This document shows positions 1-8,450 of a stretch of 64,000 bases of DNA, piece by piece. The notes beneath the pieces were generated by a model. The model was given only the letters and a program-made list of their open reading frames with translations, was not told where the DNA came from and did not search any database. The stretch's first letter is position 1. Every line of letters begins with the position of its first letter. Made by a program: the position numbers and the translations under genes. Origin of the DNA: FEB-12 sp964503315 (GTDB lineage: Bacteria; Zixibacteria; MSB-5A5; GN15; FEB-12); NCBI GenBank assembly GCA_964503315.1, contig CAZCZL010000003.1, forward strand, positions 124,001 through 188,000, in the 5' to 3' direction.

Positions 1-664
1 CATGACCGGCAGGGTCAAGCATGTCGATTTCGGCTGGGTTAAGTTTGGCGAGAAGACCATGTCCACGCGACAGGGGAATATCATCTTCCTCGAAGATGTC
101 ATCAATCAGGCGATCGAGCTGGCCAAACAGAAGATCCGCGAAAAGAACCCAAACTTGGCGAAGTTCGACGAAGTTGCCCAGATGATCGGCGTTGGCGCGG
201 TCATCTTTTCGCAACTCTCGGTCCGTCGACAGAAGGATGTCAATTTCGACTGGGATGAGGTCCTCAGTTTCGAGGGAGAAACCGGCCCCTACCTGCAATA
301 CACCCATGCCCGGCTCTGTTCGCTGGAGCGGATGTACGGCAAACCGATCACGTCTGAAATTGACTTCAGTTTATTGAACCAGGACGAAGAACGGCTTGTT
401 ATTGAGACCGTAGCTGAATTTGAAGAGGCGATCCAGGAGGCGGCCCGTCTCTATGACCCGAACTGCATCTCAACCTATCTGTTGAGACTGGCCAGCGCCT
501 TTAACAAGTTCTATCAGAGAAAAGACGCTTCCGGGCGCATAGATAAGATAATCTCGGATGATCCAGCTCGCACCGCGGCGCGCATGGCGCTTGTTCGGTC
601 GGTGCGGATAGTGGTTAACGAAGGGCTGAGCCTGCTTGGGCTACGAGCCCCGGATGAGATGTAA
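1..664 (+). CDS. argS: Arginyl-tRNA synthetase, C-terminal part (5' end outside window)
   Basis: Charges tRNA-Arg with arginine in the cytoplasm. Only the last ~220 codons are present; the reading frame is open at the window edge, so the ATG at base 2 is internal. The visible part begins near the class I signature loop (KTMSTRQGN, a KMSKS variant). It continues into the all-helical DALR anticodon-binding domain, whose typical block EGETGPYLQYTHAR lies about 90 residues in, and ends in the usual short tail (LGLRAPDEM). The shikimate operon follows 45 bases downstream on the same strand, so argS may be its first gene. Identification is firm; nothing can be said about the start or the N-terminal catalytic domain. 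Confidence 0.95.
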   Translation, partial: MTGRVKHVDFGWVKFGEKTMSTRQGNIIFLEDVINQAIELAKQKIREKNPNLAKFDEVAQMIGVGAVIFSQLSVRRQKDVNFDWDEVLSFEGETGPYLQYTHARLCSLERMYGKPITSEIDFSLLNQDEERLVIETVAEFEEAIQEAARLYDPNCISTYLLRLASAFNKFYQRKDASGRIDKIISDDPARTAARMALVRSVRIVVNEGLSLLGLRAPDEM

Positions 665-679
665 CAGGAAAGAAGAAGA

Positions 680-696
680 CGCGACCTCAGGTCGCG
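680..696 (+). promoter_or_regulatory. Short palindromic hairpin between argS and aroF
   Basis: A perfect inverted repeat, CGCGAC-CTCAG-GTCGCG, sits in the argS-aroF gap, 3 bases before the aroF ribosome site (AGGAG at 699-703). There is no T-tract after it, so it is not a classic terminator. It could be an mRNA stability or processing element, or could modulate access to the ribosome site. The structure is seen; the function is a guess. Confidence 0.4.
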
Positions 697-709
697 CCAG
701 GAGAGATAG

Positions 710-1726
710 ATGCTTGTAGTGATGGAAGCTTCGGCGACACAGGAGATGATCGCCAAAGTATGTGAAGAAATAACCAGACTTGGACTGACGCCGCATCCGA
801 TTCCCGGAGCGCTGCGCACCGCGATTGGCGTGACCGGGAACAAAGCGCAGGTTGACTCTGATTGCATCCTGACGCTTGCCGGCGTGCAGGATATTATCCA
901 TGTCACGCAACCGTTCAAATTGGTCAGTCGAGAATTCTTCAAAGAAGATACGGTAGTTGATGTCAATGGTGTGAAGATAGGCGGAAAAGAGTTCGTGGTC
1001 ATGGCCGGTCCCTGCTCGGTCGAAAGTCGTGACCAGTGCATGATCATCGCTGAGAGAGTCGCCAACGCCGGCGCGAAGATCTTCCGCGGCGGCGCTTTCA
1101 AACCCAGAACGTCGCCCTATAGTTTCCAGGGGCTGGGTGAGACCGGACTTCAGATCCTTGCCGAAGTTCGCGAACGGTTCGGCATGAAGATCATTACCGA
1201 GGCAGTCGACACGGATACGCTCGATCTGGTCGCGGCATACACGGATATCATCCAGATCGGCGCGCGCAACATGCAGAACTTCTCTCTTCTCAAAAAGGCC
1301 GGCAAAACAATGAAGCCGGTGCTCCTCAAGCGTGGGATGTCCGCCACGCTGGAGGAGTTCCTTATGGCGGCCGAGTATATCATGGCCGAGGGGAATCGAA
1401 ATGTCATCCTCTGCGAGCGGGGTGTTCGGACCATCGCCGACCACACCCGTAACACGCTGGATCTGGCCGCGATCCCATACGTCAAACGTATCAGTCATCT
1501 GCCGATAATCTCCGACCCAAGCCATGGGACCGGAAAGAAGGGGAAAGTCATCCCGCTGTCGCGCGCCTCGATCGCGGTTGGAGCGGATGGTTTGATAGTG
1601 GAAGTGCACCATGAGCCGGAGCATGCCTTGTCTGACGGCCCACAGTCGATAACTCCCTCTGACTTCACTGTTCTCATGAACGATATGCGGCGACTCGCGA
1701 CTGTCCTTGACAGGACCTGCGCATGA
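710..1726 (+). CDS. aroF: 3-deoxy-7-phosphoheptulonate synthase (DAHP synthase) with N-terminal ferredoxin-like regulatory domain
   Basis: First step of aromatic biosynthesis: condenses phosphoenolpyruvate and erythrose 4-phosphate to DAHP. At 338 residues it matches the short Thermotoga-type enzyme. Residues 1 to about 70 form an ACT-like ferredoxin fold, which in that family binds Tyr/Phe for feedback control, and the rest is a TIM barrel. The PEP-site motif AGPCSVES is at 99-106, followed by FRGGAFKPRTSPYSF and GARNMQNF, all hallmarks of the family. A good ribosome site (AGGAG) precedes the ATG. The stop overlaps the aroA start as ATGA, so the two are probably translationally coupled. Feedback inhibition is inferred from the N-terminal domain only. 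Confidence 0.95.
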   Translation: MLVVMEASATQEMIAKVCEEITRLGLTPHPIPGALRTAIGVTGNKAQVDSDCILTLAGVQDIIHVTQPFKLVSREFFKEDTVVDVNGVKIGGKEFVVMAGPCSVESRDQCMIIAERVANAGAKIFRGGAFKPRTSPYSFQGLGETGLQILAEVRERFGMKIITEAVDTDTLDLVAAYTDIIQIGARNMQNFSLLKKAGKTMKPVLLKRGMSATLEEFLMAAEYIMAEGNRNVILCERGVRTIADHTRNTLDLAAIPYVKRISHLPIISDPSHGTGKKGKVIPLSRASIAVGADGLIVEVHHEPEHALSDGPQSITPSDFTVLMNDMRRLATVLDRTCA

Positions 1727-3066
1727 AGAGAGAGCTGAAACCCGCACGTAGAATTGGGGGAACGATCTCGGTCCCGGGAGATAAGTCGGTTGGGCATCGC
1801 GCCGCGTTGTTCTCCATTCTGGCCAAGGGGCCTCTCACAGTCAGAAATCTCCCGAAGGGTGCCGATGTTCTTAGTTCTCTCGCCGCGGCACGACAATTCG
1901 GTGTCAAAGCAGAAGAGACAGAAAACGGATTGACGCTCACTCCGCCAGAGCAGTTTCAGATACAGCCGGAGACAATCATCGACTGCGGCAATTCCGGCAC
2001 AACCGCACGACTGCTCGCCGGTTTGGTTGCCGGAAGCAATCTATCGGTCATTCTGAGTGGCGATGATTCGTTGTCCCGCCGCCCGATGAAACGTGTGGTT
2101 GACCCATTGACCGCAATGGGGGCAGAGCTATTCGCTACTGATGGCCACTTGCCGATGAAGATACAGGGGAAAAAGCTTCTCCCATTCGAGTACCGTTTGC
2201 CGGTCGCTTCGGCGCAGGTCAAATCGGCGCTTCTGCTGGCCGGTCTGTCCTCTAACTGCAGCATTACATTGCGCGAGGATCATATAACTCGCGACCATAC
2301 TGAGTTGATGATGGCCGCTCTCGGCGAAGGGATCACCATCCGCGATATAAAGCCGGTACTTGTACCGGATCCCGACGACCCGCGCAAGAAGAAATCGATA
2401 ATGCCGGAGACATTCAAGAAAGAGATCTCTCTTACAGGTCAGGCACGCTTCAACGGGGGAGAGGTTGACATTCCGGGCGATATCTCGACCGCGGCGTTTT
2501 TCTTCGGCGCGGCCGCGATAAGCGGCGGCACAGTCACCGTCACCAATTGCGGTCTCAACCCGACTCGTACTGAATTCCTAGACTACCTACGGGCTGCCGG
2601 CTGTTCGGTCGCTATAGCTGATAAGACGACCATATCCGGCGAACCGCGCGGAACTGTCACTGTTACGGGCGGCACGCTCAAGGCGCGGAAGATATCCGGA
2701 GAGACAACTGTCGGCTTGATTGACGAGATCCCGATGGTCGCTGTCATCTCCTCCTTTGCAGAAGGGACAACCATTATCCGCGATGCCGCAGAACTTCGCG
2801 TTAAGGAATCTGATCGCCTCGCCGCGATCGCCGATAATCTGACCCGGATGGGAGTGAAGTGCGGACTGTTGGACGATGGCTTGGCGATCGAGGGGCGCCA
2901 GGAGATCAATGGCGCGGACCTTGCCAGTTATGGCGACCACCGGATAGCGATGGCGTTCTCTATCGCCGCGCTGGCCGCGGTGGGACCCTCCAGTATGGAT
3001 GACACCAGTTGTGTTGGGATATCCTGTCCTGAGTTTTACGACCTGTTGCTCCAGATCATGGCATGA
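1723..3066 (+). CDS. aroA: 3-phosphoshikimate 1-carboxyvinyltransferase (EPSP synthase)
   Basis: Transfers the enolpyruvyl group of PEP to shikimate 3-phosphate, giving EPSP. The 447-residue length is normal. Substrate-site residues are visible: PGDKS..HR at 18-26, NSGTTARLLAG at 90-100, a DDSLSRRPM block near 113-121, RVKESDRLAAI near 358, and DHRIAMAFSIAAL near the C terminus. The glycine-rich loop reads NSGTTARL where many EPSP synthases have NSGTTMRL. The gene overlaps aroF and aroE by 4 bases each (ATGA junctions at 1723 and 3063), so it lies in the middle of a coupled operon. All substrate-binding blocks expected of the family are present, so it should be active. Confidence 0.97.
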   Translation: MKRELKPARRIGGTISVPGDKSVGHRAALFSILAKGPLTVRNLPKGADVLSSLAAARQFGVKAEETENGLTLTPPEQFQIQPETIIDCGNSGTTARLLAGLVAGSNLSVILSGDDSLSRRPMKRVVDPLTAMGAELFATDGHLPMKIQGKKLLPFEYRLPVASAQVKSALLLAGLSSNCSITLREDHITRDHTELMMAALGEGITIRDIKPVLVPDPDDPRKKKSIMPETFKKEISLTGQARFNGGEVDIPGDISTAAFFFGAAAISGGTVTVTNCGLNPTRTEFLDYLRAAGCSVAIADKTTISGEPRGTVTVTGGTLKARKISGETTVGLIDEIPMVAVISSFAEGTTIIRDAAELRVKESDRLAAIADNLTRMGVKCGLLDDGLAIEGRQEINGADLASYGDHRIAMAFSIAALAAVGPSSMDDTSCVGISCPEFYDLLLQIMA

Positions 3067-3914
3067 GTGAACGGTACCATTTTGGCCTGTTAGGGCACAA
3101 GATCGCTTATTCTCAGTCGCCGGATATCTTCGCGGCGATAGCCAAGCATACTGGTCACAAGATAACCTTCGATCTGTTTGATATCGCTCCGCTTGATCTC
3201 GAGTTCTTTATGAAGCGTATTCATTCGCATGAACTCACCGGCATGGCGGTCACCATTCCGCACAAAGAAGCGATCCTTCCTTTTTTAAGTGAATCTGATC
3301 AAATCGCGGCGTCGCTCGGCGCGGTTAATTCCATCAAAATAGGGTCTGACAAACTGATCGGTTACAATACCGATTGGGAGGGTGTCGCGCAAAGTCTGGC
3401 TGGGTACGAGAAACAGATCAATCAGGGCCGAGTGCTCATTCTCGGCACTGGCGGGATTGCCCGCGCAGTTGTTTACGCCGTCTGCAACAGCTATAAGCCG
3501 AAAGAATTGAATGTAGTTGGTCGCTCGAAAGAGCATTTGCACAATCTCCACGAGACCTGCTCCCGCTTTGACCTGACCTGTCAGGCGATCGAGCGTGATG
3601 CATTCGATGCCGGCAAAGAAAAGTTTCACCTGGTCGTCAATTGCACACCACTGGGCGGATGGCACTATCCAAACGTCTCCCCGTTGCCCGATGGACTGGA
3701 GTGGAGGCAGATCGGCGTCTATTTCGACGTCAATTACAATTCCGATAACCTGTTTGTAGACGCCGCCAGAAAGAGCAAGATCCCCGCAATAGATGGCCGA
3801 TTACTGTTAGTGGCCCAGGCCGTGAAGTCGTTTGAACTCTGGACCGGTCAGACAGTAGAGCTCGAAAAAGTCTATAAGACCGTTTACAAGTCCAAGCTTT
3901 CCTTCAAGCCATGA
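3063..3914 (+). CDS. aroE: Shikimate dehydrogenase (NADP+)
   Basis: Reduces 3-dehydroshikimate to shikimate. The 283 residues include the N-terminal substrate motif (YSQSPDIFA, near residue 17), the catalytic lysine in TIPHKEA (near 67), NTDWEGV (near 101) carrying the catalytic aspartate, the dinucleotide-binding loop LGTGGIARA (near 127), and a NVVGRS strand end that fits NADP+ phosphate recognition. It overlaps aroA and aroK by ATGA junctions. The order aroA-aroE-aroK places three consecutive pathway enzymes side by side. The YdiB-type quinate/shikimate variant cannot be excluded, but the operon argues for AroE. Confidence 0.95.
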   Translation: MSERYHFGLLGHKIAYSQSPDIFAAIAKHTGHKITFDLFDIAPLDLEFFMKRIHSHELTGMAVTIPHKEAILPFLSESDQIAASLGAVNSIKIGSDKLIGYNTDWEGVAQSLAGYEKQINQGRVLILGTGGIARAVVYAVCNSYKPKELNVVGRSKEHLHNLHETCSRFDLTCQAIERDAFDAGKEKFHLVVNCTPLGGWHYPNVSPLPDGLEWRQIGVYFDVNYNSDNLFVDAARKSKIPAIDGRLLLVAQAVKSFELWTGQTVELEKVYKTVYKSKLSFKP

Positions 3915-4468
3915 GCGACTCGAAGTATGGACATATCTGGCTCGTCGGTTTTTCGGGCTCTGGTAAATCGACCATTGGACCAAAACTCGCACGGTTGATA
4001 AAGCGACCATTCTTCGATACAGACGCGATGATTGAGCGACTTGAACGGCGAACTATCGCGGCAGTCTTCTCCGTAGAAGGGGAGAAGTATTTCCGGCGCA
4101 GGGAATGCGAGGTGATCGCGTCACTCGCGAGACGCAGGCAACCAGCAGTGATCGCGCTCGGAGGCGGAGCTTTTCAGTCGCCGGCCAATAGGAAACAGGT
4201 CCAGGCTATCGGTCAATCCGTCTATTTAAAGATCTCCGCGAGCGCGGTTCACCGACGATTGTCCGCAGCAAGTGACCGCCCTCTACTGCAGGTTAAGCCC
4301 AAGAGAGGCGAGACTCTAAAACAGGCTCGTATGCGAATTATCACTACACTCCTGTCCAAACGTACCAGAAACTACGAAAGGGCTGATATGACAGTGTCAG
4401 TATCGTCGGGGACTCCCCATCAGATCGCAAAACGGATAGTCGCGAAAGTCAGGTCACTCCATGGCTGA
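3911..4468 (+). CDS. aroK: Shikimate kinase
   Basis: Phosphorylates shikimate at the 3-OH using ATP. The 185-residue protein has a P-loop GFSGSGKS at 13-20, the shikimate-binding DTD at 36-38, the GGGAF glycine cluster at about 84-88, and the lid region with DRPLL. The stop lies 8 bases inside aroB. The protein is slightly longer than the E. coli enzyme at the N terminus; the ATG used forms the ATGA overlap with aroE, which supports this start. Confidence 0.95.
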   Translation: MSDSKYGHIWLVGFSGSGKSTIGPKLARLIKRPFFDTDAMIERLERRTIAAVFSVEGEKYFRRRECEVIASLARRRQPAVIALGGGAFQSPANRKQVQAIGQSVYLKISASAVHRRLSAASDRPLLQVKPKRGETLKQARMRIITTLLSKRTRNYERADMTVSVSSGTPHQIAKRIVAKVRSLHG

Positions 4469-5585
4469 TATCACGGTAAACACCGCATCCGGACGTTATC
4501 CGATTCTGGTCGGTAGCAACATTGAGAGCCGACTCGCCGCAGTTTTGGAGAAGCATACCGGCGGCAACCGTCTCTTCCTTATAGCCGACGCCAATTTCCA
4601 TGCGCTACATGGCGAACGGTTGATCAGGTCGATCAAACGAAGCCCGAAGGAAACTGAGGTGTTTGTTCTCCCGTCAGGCGAGCAGCAGAAGAATCAGAAG
4701 ACTGTTTCAGCAATTCAGGATTACCTACTGGGGAATCGAATCTCTCGTTCAGACCTTATACTGGCGGTCGGGGGTGGGGTAACTACCGATATCGTAGGCT
4801 ATGCTGCCGCAACTACTCTACGCGGTGTCCGGTGGGGAGCCGTTCCGACCACTCTGTTAGGGATGGTCGATGCCGCTATCGGCGGAAAGACCGGCATCAA
4901 TCACGCGCATGGTAAAAATCTCATCGGCGCCATCTGGCAGCCGTCTTTCGTCGTCTGCGATCAGCAGTATCTCCAGACCTTGCCGATCCGCCATCTCATC
5001 GCCGGATTCGGCGAGATCCTCAAGTATGCCGGCCTGGTAGGCGGGCCGATGGTTGGTCGGGTGACGCGCCTCATCGATGGTGGCGTGGGACTCTCCGACT
5101 GGACAAAAGTGATAAGTGAATCAGCGCGCTATAAAGCCGCCATTGTCTCCAAAGATGAACGGGAAGAAGGGATCCGAGCCTACCTGAATCTTGGTCACAC
5201 TTTTGGTCACGCTATTGAGCGATCGCTGGGGTATGGGAAGTTGTTGCATGGTGAGGCTGTGATAGTGGGGCTCCTCGGCGCCATCTGTCTGAGTATGCTC
5301 GTGAACCCAAAAGGAGCTGGAGCGCTAAAGGACTACTATCGCTTGGCACTCAGTTCAACCGAGATACTCCCGAAATACAAAATTGACCGGTCGGCTATTC
5401 TCGATGCCATGGCCCTCGACAAGAAACGCAAGGATCAGGAACTCAGGTTCGTCTTGCTCAAACGACTCGGCGAACCTTACATTGCCACAGGTCTATCCAG
5501 AGACATGATCGAATTTGCGGTTGAACAGATGATCGCCGACTTCAACGATTACGGAGGAAAATATGCCCCGCGTACTGGTCGTTAA
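4461..5585 (+). CDS. aroB: 3-dehydroquinate synthase
   Basis: Converts DAHP to 3-dehydroquinate (second pathway step) in an NAD+- and metal-dependent reaction. In its 374 residues the NAD-binding segment GGGVTTDIVGYAA, the PTTLLGMVDAAIGGKTGIN block and the metal-ligand motifs NLGHTFGHAIE and HGEAVIVGL are all intact. It starts 8 bases before the aroK stop and its 3' end overlaps aroQ by 23 bases, an unusually long overlap in this operon. Identification is secure. Confidence 0.96.
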   Translation: MADITVNTASGRYPILVGSNIESRLAAVLEKHTGGNRLFLIADANFHALHGERLIRSIKRSPKETEVFVLPSGEQQKNQKTVSAIQDYLLGNRISRSDLILAVGGGVTTDIVGYAAATTLRGVRWGAVPTTLLGMVDAAIGGKTGINHAHGKNLIGAIWQPSFVVCDQQYLQTLPIRHLIAGFGEILKYAGLVGGPMVGRVTRLIDGGVGLSDWTKVISESARYKAAIVSKDEREEGIRAYLNLGHTFGHAIERSLGYGKLLHGEAVIVGLLGAICLSMLVNPKGAGALKDYYRLALSSTEILPKYKIDRSAILDAMALDKKRKDQELRFVLLKRLGEPYIATGLSRDMIEFAVEQMIADFNDYGGKYAPRTGR

Positions 5586-6006
5586 TGGTCCTAATCTCAA
5601 TTTGCTTGGCACTCGCGAACCCGAGGTCTATGGAACAGATACCCTGGAGACCCTGAACAAGCGGTTGAGCGAATTGGCCAAAGAGATCGGTCTTGAGCTG
5701 GCATTTTTCCAGTCCAACCATGAAGGGGAGATCATTGATTTCATTCAGAAAGAAGCCTCTGGCGCGATCGGTCTGATCATCAATCCTGGTGCCCTGACTC
5801 ACTACAGTATCGGGATTCGCGATGCTATCACTTCGGTGAACATCGAGGCAGTCGAGGTTCATCTCTCCAATATCGCGGCACGGGAAGAGTTCCGCACACG
5901 GTCGCTGACCGCTCCGGTCTGTCGAGGGCAGATCTCCGGGTTCGGCTTTTATGGGTACGCCATGGCGCTGTCTTATTTCTCAGATGCTGTGACGCGCAAG
6001 AGCTAA
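5563..6006 (+). CDS. aroQ: Type II 3-dehydroquinate dehydratase
   Basis: Dehydrates 3-dehydroquinate to 3-dehydroshikimate (third pathway step). This is the small (147-residue) type II dodecameric enzyme, not AroD. Visible signatures are NGPNLNLLGTREPEVYG at the N terminus with the catalytic tyrosine, the FQSNHEGEIIDFI block, NPGALTHYS, and EVHLSNI with the catalytic histidine, then CRGQISGFG. The start is inside aroB and a GGAGG site lies just upstream (5552-5556). It closes the aro cluster; no chorismate synthase follows. Confidence 0.96.
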   Translation: MPRVLVVNGPNLNLLGTREPEVYGTDTLETLNKRLSELAKEIGLELAFFQSNHEGEIIDFIQKEASGAIGLIINPGALTHYSIGIRDAITSVNIEAVEVHLSNIAAREEFRTRSLTAPVCRGQISGFGFYGYAMALSYFSDAVTRKS

Positions 6007-6113
6007 GACCGTCACTCCGTTTCACTTTTGGTTGAAATCACTTGTCAGACTGGTCGGTTTCTCCTGATATTCGACCCTTGGTCAAACTATAAGACCGGGC
6101 GACCAGCAGACTG

Positions 6114-7463
6114 ATGAAACCGACACCCTCTATTACCTCAGGCCCCATTGTCAAAACGATTTTCTCCCTGGCTATGCCGGTGATCCTCGGCATGGTGATG
6201 GAGATCGCTCTATCGGTGGTCAATTTCTTCTGGGTTGGAAAGCTTGGACCTGCGGCTCAGGACGCGGTGACTTCTTCGATGGTACTGCACTGGGTCATTT
6301 TCTCAACGCTCACTATCGTCACCATTGGCGTGACTGCATTGGTATCGCGTCATATCGGCGCGAAAGAACCGGAACAGGCGAGTTTCTACGTGACCCAGGC
6401 TATCTGGCTCGCGCTCGCCATTGCTGTTGTGCTGACCTCGGCCGGACTCCTGCTTGGCCCGTTATTTCTTCAGTTCATGGATACCGGTCCGGAGACGATG
6501 AAGCTGGCGTTGCCGTACCTGCGAGTTTTCTTCTTTACGGCTATTTTCTTTGCGCTATTTGACACTATTGCCGCAACCTTTCGGGCGGCCGGTGATACCA
6601 GGACACCGATGGTCGTGGCGTCACTGACTATCGCGCTTAATATCCTGCTGGACTATTTGCTGATATTCGGGATTGGGCCGTTCCCTGAACTGGGCGTCCC
6701 CGGCGCGGCGCTGGGAACTCTCATTTCAACCATTGTTGCGGCATCGATATTCGTTGTCCTGCTGCTCCGCGGGAAGGCGGGTTTTCCAGTTCCGCGGGCC
6801 TTTCGAGCCGTGCCGGACTTGGGCGCTATTTTCAAGATCGCCAAGATCGGTCTCCCGATGGCGACTCAGCAGCTCATATTCATAGCTGTCTACTGGTTTC
6901 TCATCCGAGTCGTACATCAATTTGGCGAACCGGCGGGCGCGGCGATGGGGATTGGAAATCGCATGGAGTCGATCTCGTATCTGACCTGCGCCGGGTTTGC
7001 GATGGCCGCTTCGACCATGGTCGGGCAGAACTTAGGCGCGGGAAACCCTGACCGTGCGGCTAAGTGCGCATGGGGCTCGGTCGGAATCGCCGTTGCTTTC
7101 ACCACTGCCATGGGGGCGATCTTCGTCATTTTCCCGGACCTGATAGTCTCCATCTTCACCGATGATAGTCAGGTACATACCATCGCGGCGGACTACCTGG
7201 TCATCTTGGGGCTTTCTCAGATGACCATGGCGCTGGAAATAGTCCTCGAAGGAGCCTTCAGCGGGGCAGGTGATACTATTCCGCCGATGATCGTGCTGAT
7301 CCCCGGTGCGGTGGTCCGTGTGCCGCTGGCATACTATCTGGCGTTTGACCTTAATTGGGGGATAAACGGCGTCTGGTGGACGCTGACCATTACTACCACC
7401 ATCAAGGCGCTAATCCTGGCCTATTGGTTTGGACGGGGGCGCTGGAAACTCCGCAAGCTGTAG
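6114..7463 (+). CDS. MATE-family multidrug/metabolite efflux protein
   Basis: An inner-membrane antiporter of the MatE (NorM/DinF) superfamily, predicted to export cationic or amphipathic compounds using Na+ or H+. The 449 residues show about 12 hydrophobic segments. Family-like blocks include the opening SGPIVKTIFSLAMPVILGM, and an internal repeat in the second half (IAKIGLPMATQQLIF) as expected for the two-bundle fold. The gene follows the aro cluster after 107 bases with no recognisable terminator between. A TATAAG hexamer at 6088-6093 could be a -10 element but lacks a good -35. The substrate is unknown. Confidence 0.88.
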   Translation: MKPTPSITSGPIVKTIFSLAMPVILGMVMEIALSVVNFFWVGKLGPAAQDAVTSSMVLHWVIFSTLTIVTIGVTALVSRHIGAKEPEQASFYVTQAIWLALAIAVVLTSAGLLLGPLFLQFMDTGPETMKLALPYLRVFFFTAIFFALFDTIAATFRAAGDTRTPMVVASLTIALNILLDYLLIFGIGPFPELGVPGAALGTLISTIVAASIFVVLLLRGKAGFPVPRAFRAVPDLGAIFKIAKIGLPMATQQLIFIAVYWFLIRVVHQFGEPAGAAMGIGNRMESISYLTCAGFAMAASTMVGQNLGAGNPDRAAKCAWGSVGIAVAFTTAMGAIFVIFPDLIVSIFTDDSQVHTIAADYLVILGLSQMTMALEIVLEGAFSGAGDTIPPMIVLIPGAVVRVPLAYYLAFDLNWGINGVWWTLTITTTIKALILAYWFGRGRWKLRKL

Positions 7464-7514
7464 TCCCGGTTGAATTTATTTGATTTCGGCGGCGACCGGC
7501 GGCATATTGGTTGC

Positions 7515-8450
7515 ATGATCGGCCTGCATGTCGAACTCAACGAACAGACCCACTATGCGCGCGGTGGACATCCCGAAAACGCAGCCCGCCTGAAACCGAT
7601 CATGCAGTGGCTCCAGAATGAATCTCAGGCGGGGAGATTCAAGAGTTTTCCGGTCAGTTCGCATGGTCACGATCCAATTTACAAGGTTCACAGTCACCGA
7701 TATATAGACTTCCTGATTCACGCATGCGAATCCGGAGCGGGACATCTGGACCCGGATACATATATCACGCCAGGGAGTTTTGACTCGGCTGTCAGGGTGG
7801 CCGATGCCGCGCTTTCCGCAATCGACCAGGTCATGTCAGGAGATTTGAACTCAGCGTTTCTTCTGGTTCGGCCGCCGGGACACCATGCCGAGCATGATCG
7901 CGCAATGGGGTTCTGTCTTCTTAACAATGTCGCCATCGCGGCGCAATATCTCATAGACCGGCATGGACTCGAGCGGGTCGGAGTAATCGATTTCGATGTG
8001 CACCACGGTAACGGAACGCAGCATATCTTTTACGACCGACAGGATATCCTCTTCGCGTCTTCGCATCACTATCCTTATTACCCGGGAACGGGGAGTAGAG
8101 CAGAAACAGGCACCGGAGCAGGTAAGGGGTTTACTCTGAACGTTCCTCTCGCTAGCGGCTCCGGCGACAAGCAAATACTGGCCGCGTTTGAAAAAGAGAT
8201 ACTTCCCGCTCTGAAGAGGTTCTCTCCCCAATTCATTCTCGTTTCGGCAGGCTTCGACGCTCATCAACTGGACCCTATCGGTGGGCTGCAGGTGACGGGC
8301 GACGGATTTCGGCAGATCGGGAAAATGACCCGGTCCCTTGCCGGCGAGTTATGCAACGGCCGGGCTGTCTCCCTGTTGGAAGGTGGTTACAACGCGGAGG
8401 GGAATCTTGATGCTATCAGCAATTACTTGATTGGAATGGATACGATATGA
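7515..8450 (+). CDS. Histone deacetylase / acetoin-utilisation (AcuC/AphA) family zinc deacetylase
   Basis: A cytoplasmic arginase-fold zinc amidohydrolase of the class II HDAC-like family. Bacterial members deacetylate polyamines or proteins. Key residues are all visible: PPGHHAE (paired catalytic histidines), DFDVHHGNGTQ (zinc Asp and His), SAGFDAH (second zinc Asp) and LEGGYN (catalytic Tyr). I chose the ATG at 7515 because the protein then starts at the expected first strand (MIGLHVELNE). An in-frame TTG at 7470 would add 15 unlikely residues. It overlaps the next gene by ATGA. Length from this start is 311 residues. The true substrate cannot be told from sequence. Confidence 0.88.
   Translation: MIGLHVELNEQTHYARGGHPENAARLKPIMQWLQNESQAGRFKSFPVSSHGHDPIYKVHSHRYIDFLIHACESGAGHLDPDTYITPGSFDSAVRVADAALSAIDQVMSGDLNSAFLLVRPPGHHAEHDRAMGFCLLNNVAIAAQYLIDRHGLERVGVIDFDVHHGNGTQHIFYDRQDILFASSHHYPYYPGTGSRAETGTGAGKGFTLNVPLASGSGDKQILAAFEKEILPALKRFSPQFILVSAGFDAHQLDPIGGLQVTGDGFRQIGKMTRSLAGELCNGRAVSLLEGGYNAEGNLDAISNYLIGMDTI

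Noticed and set aside
641..1747. Long minus-strand open frame (368 codons) opposite aroF
   Set aside because: Fully antisense to a well-conserved gene, no ribosome site, no recognisable protein; a by-product of aroF codon composition.
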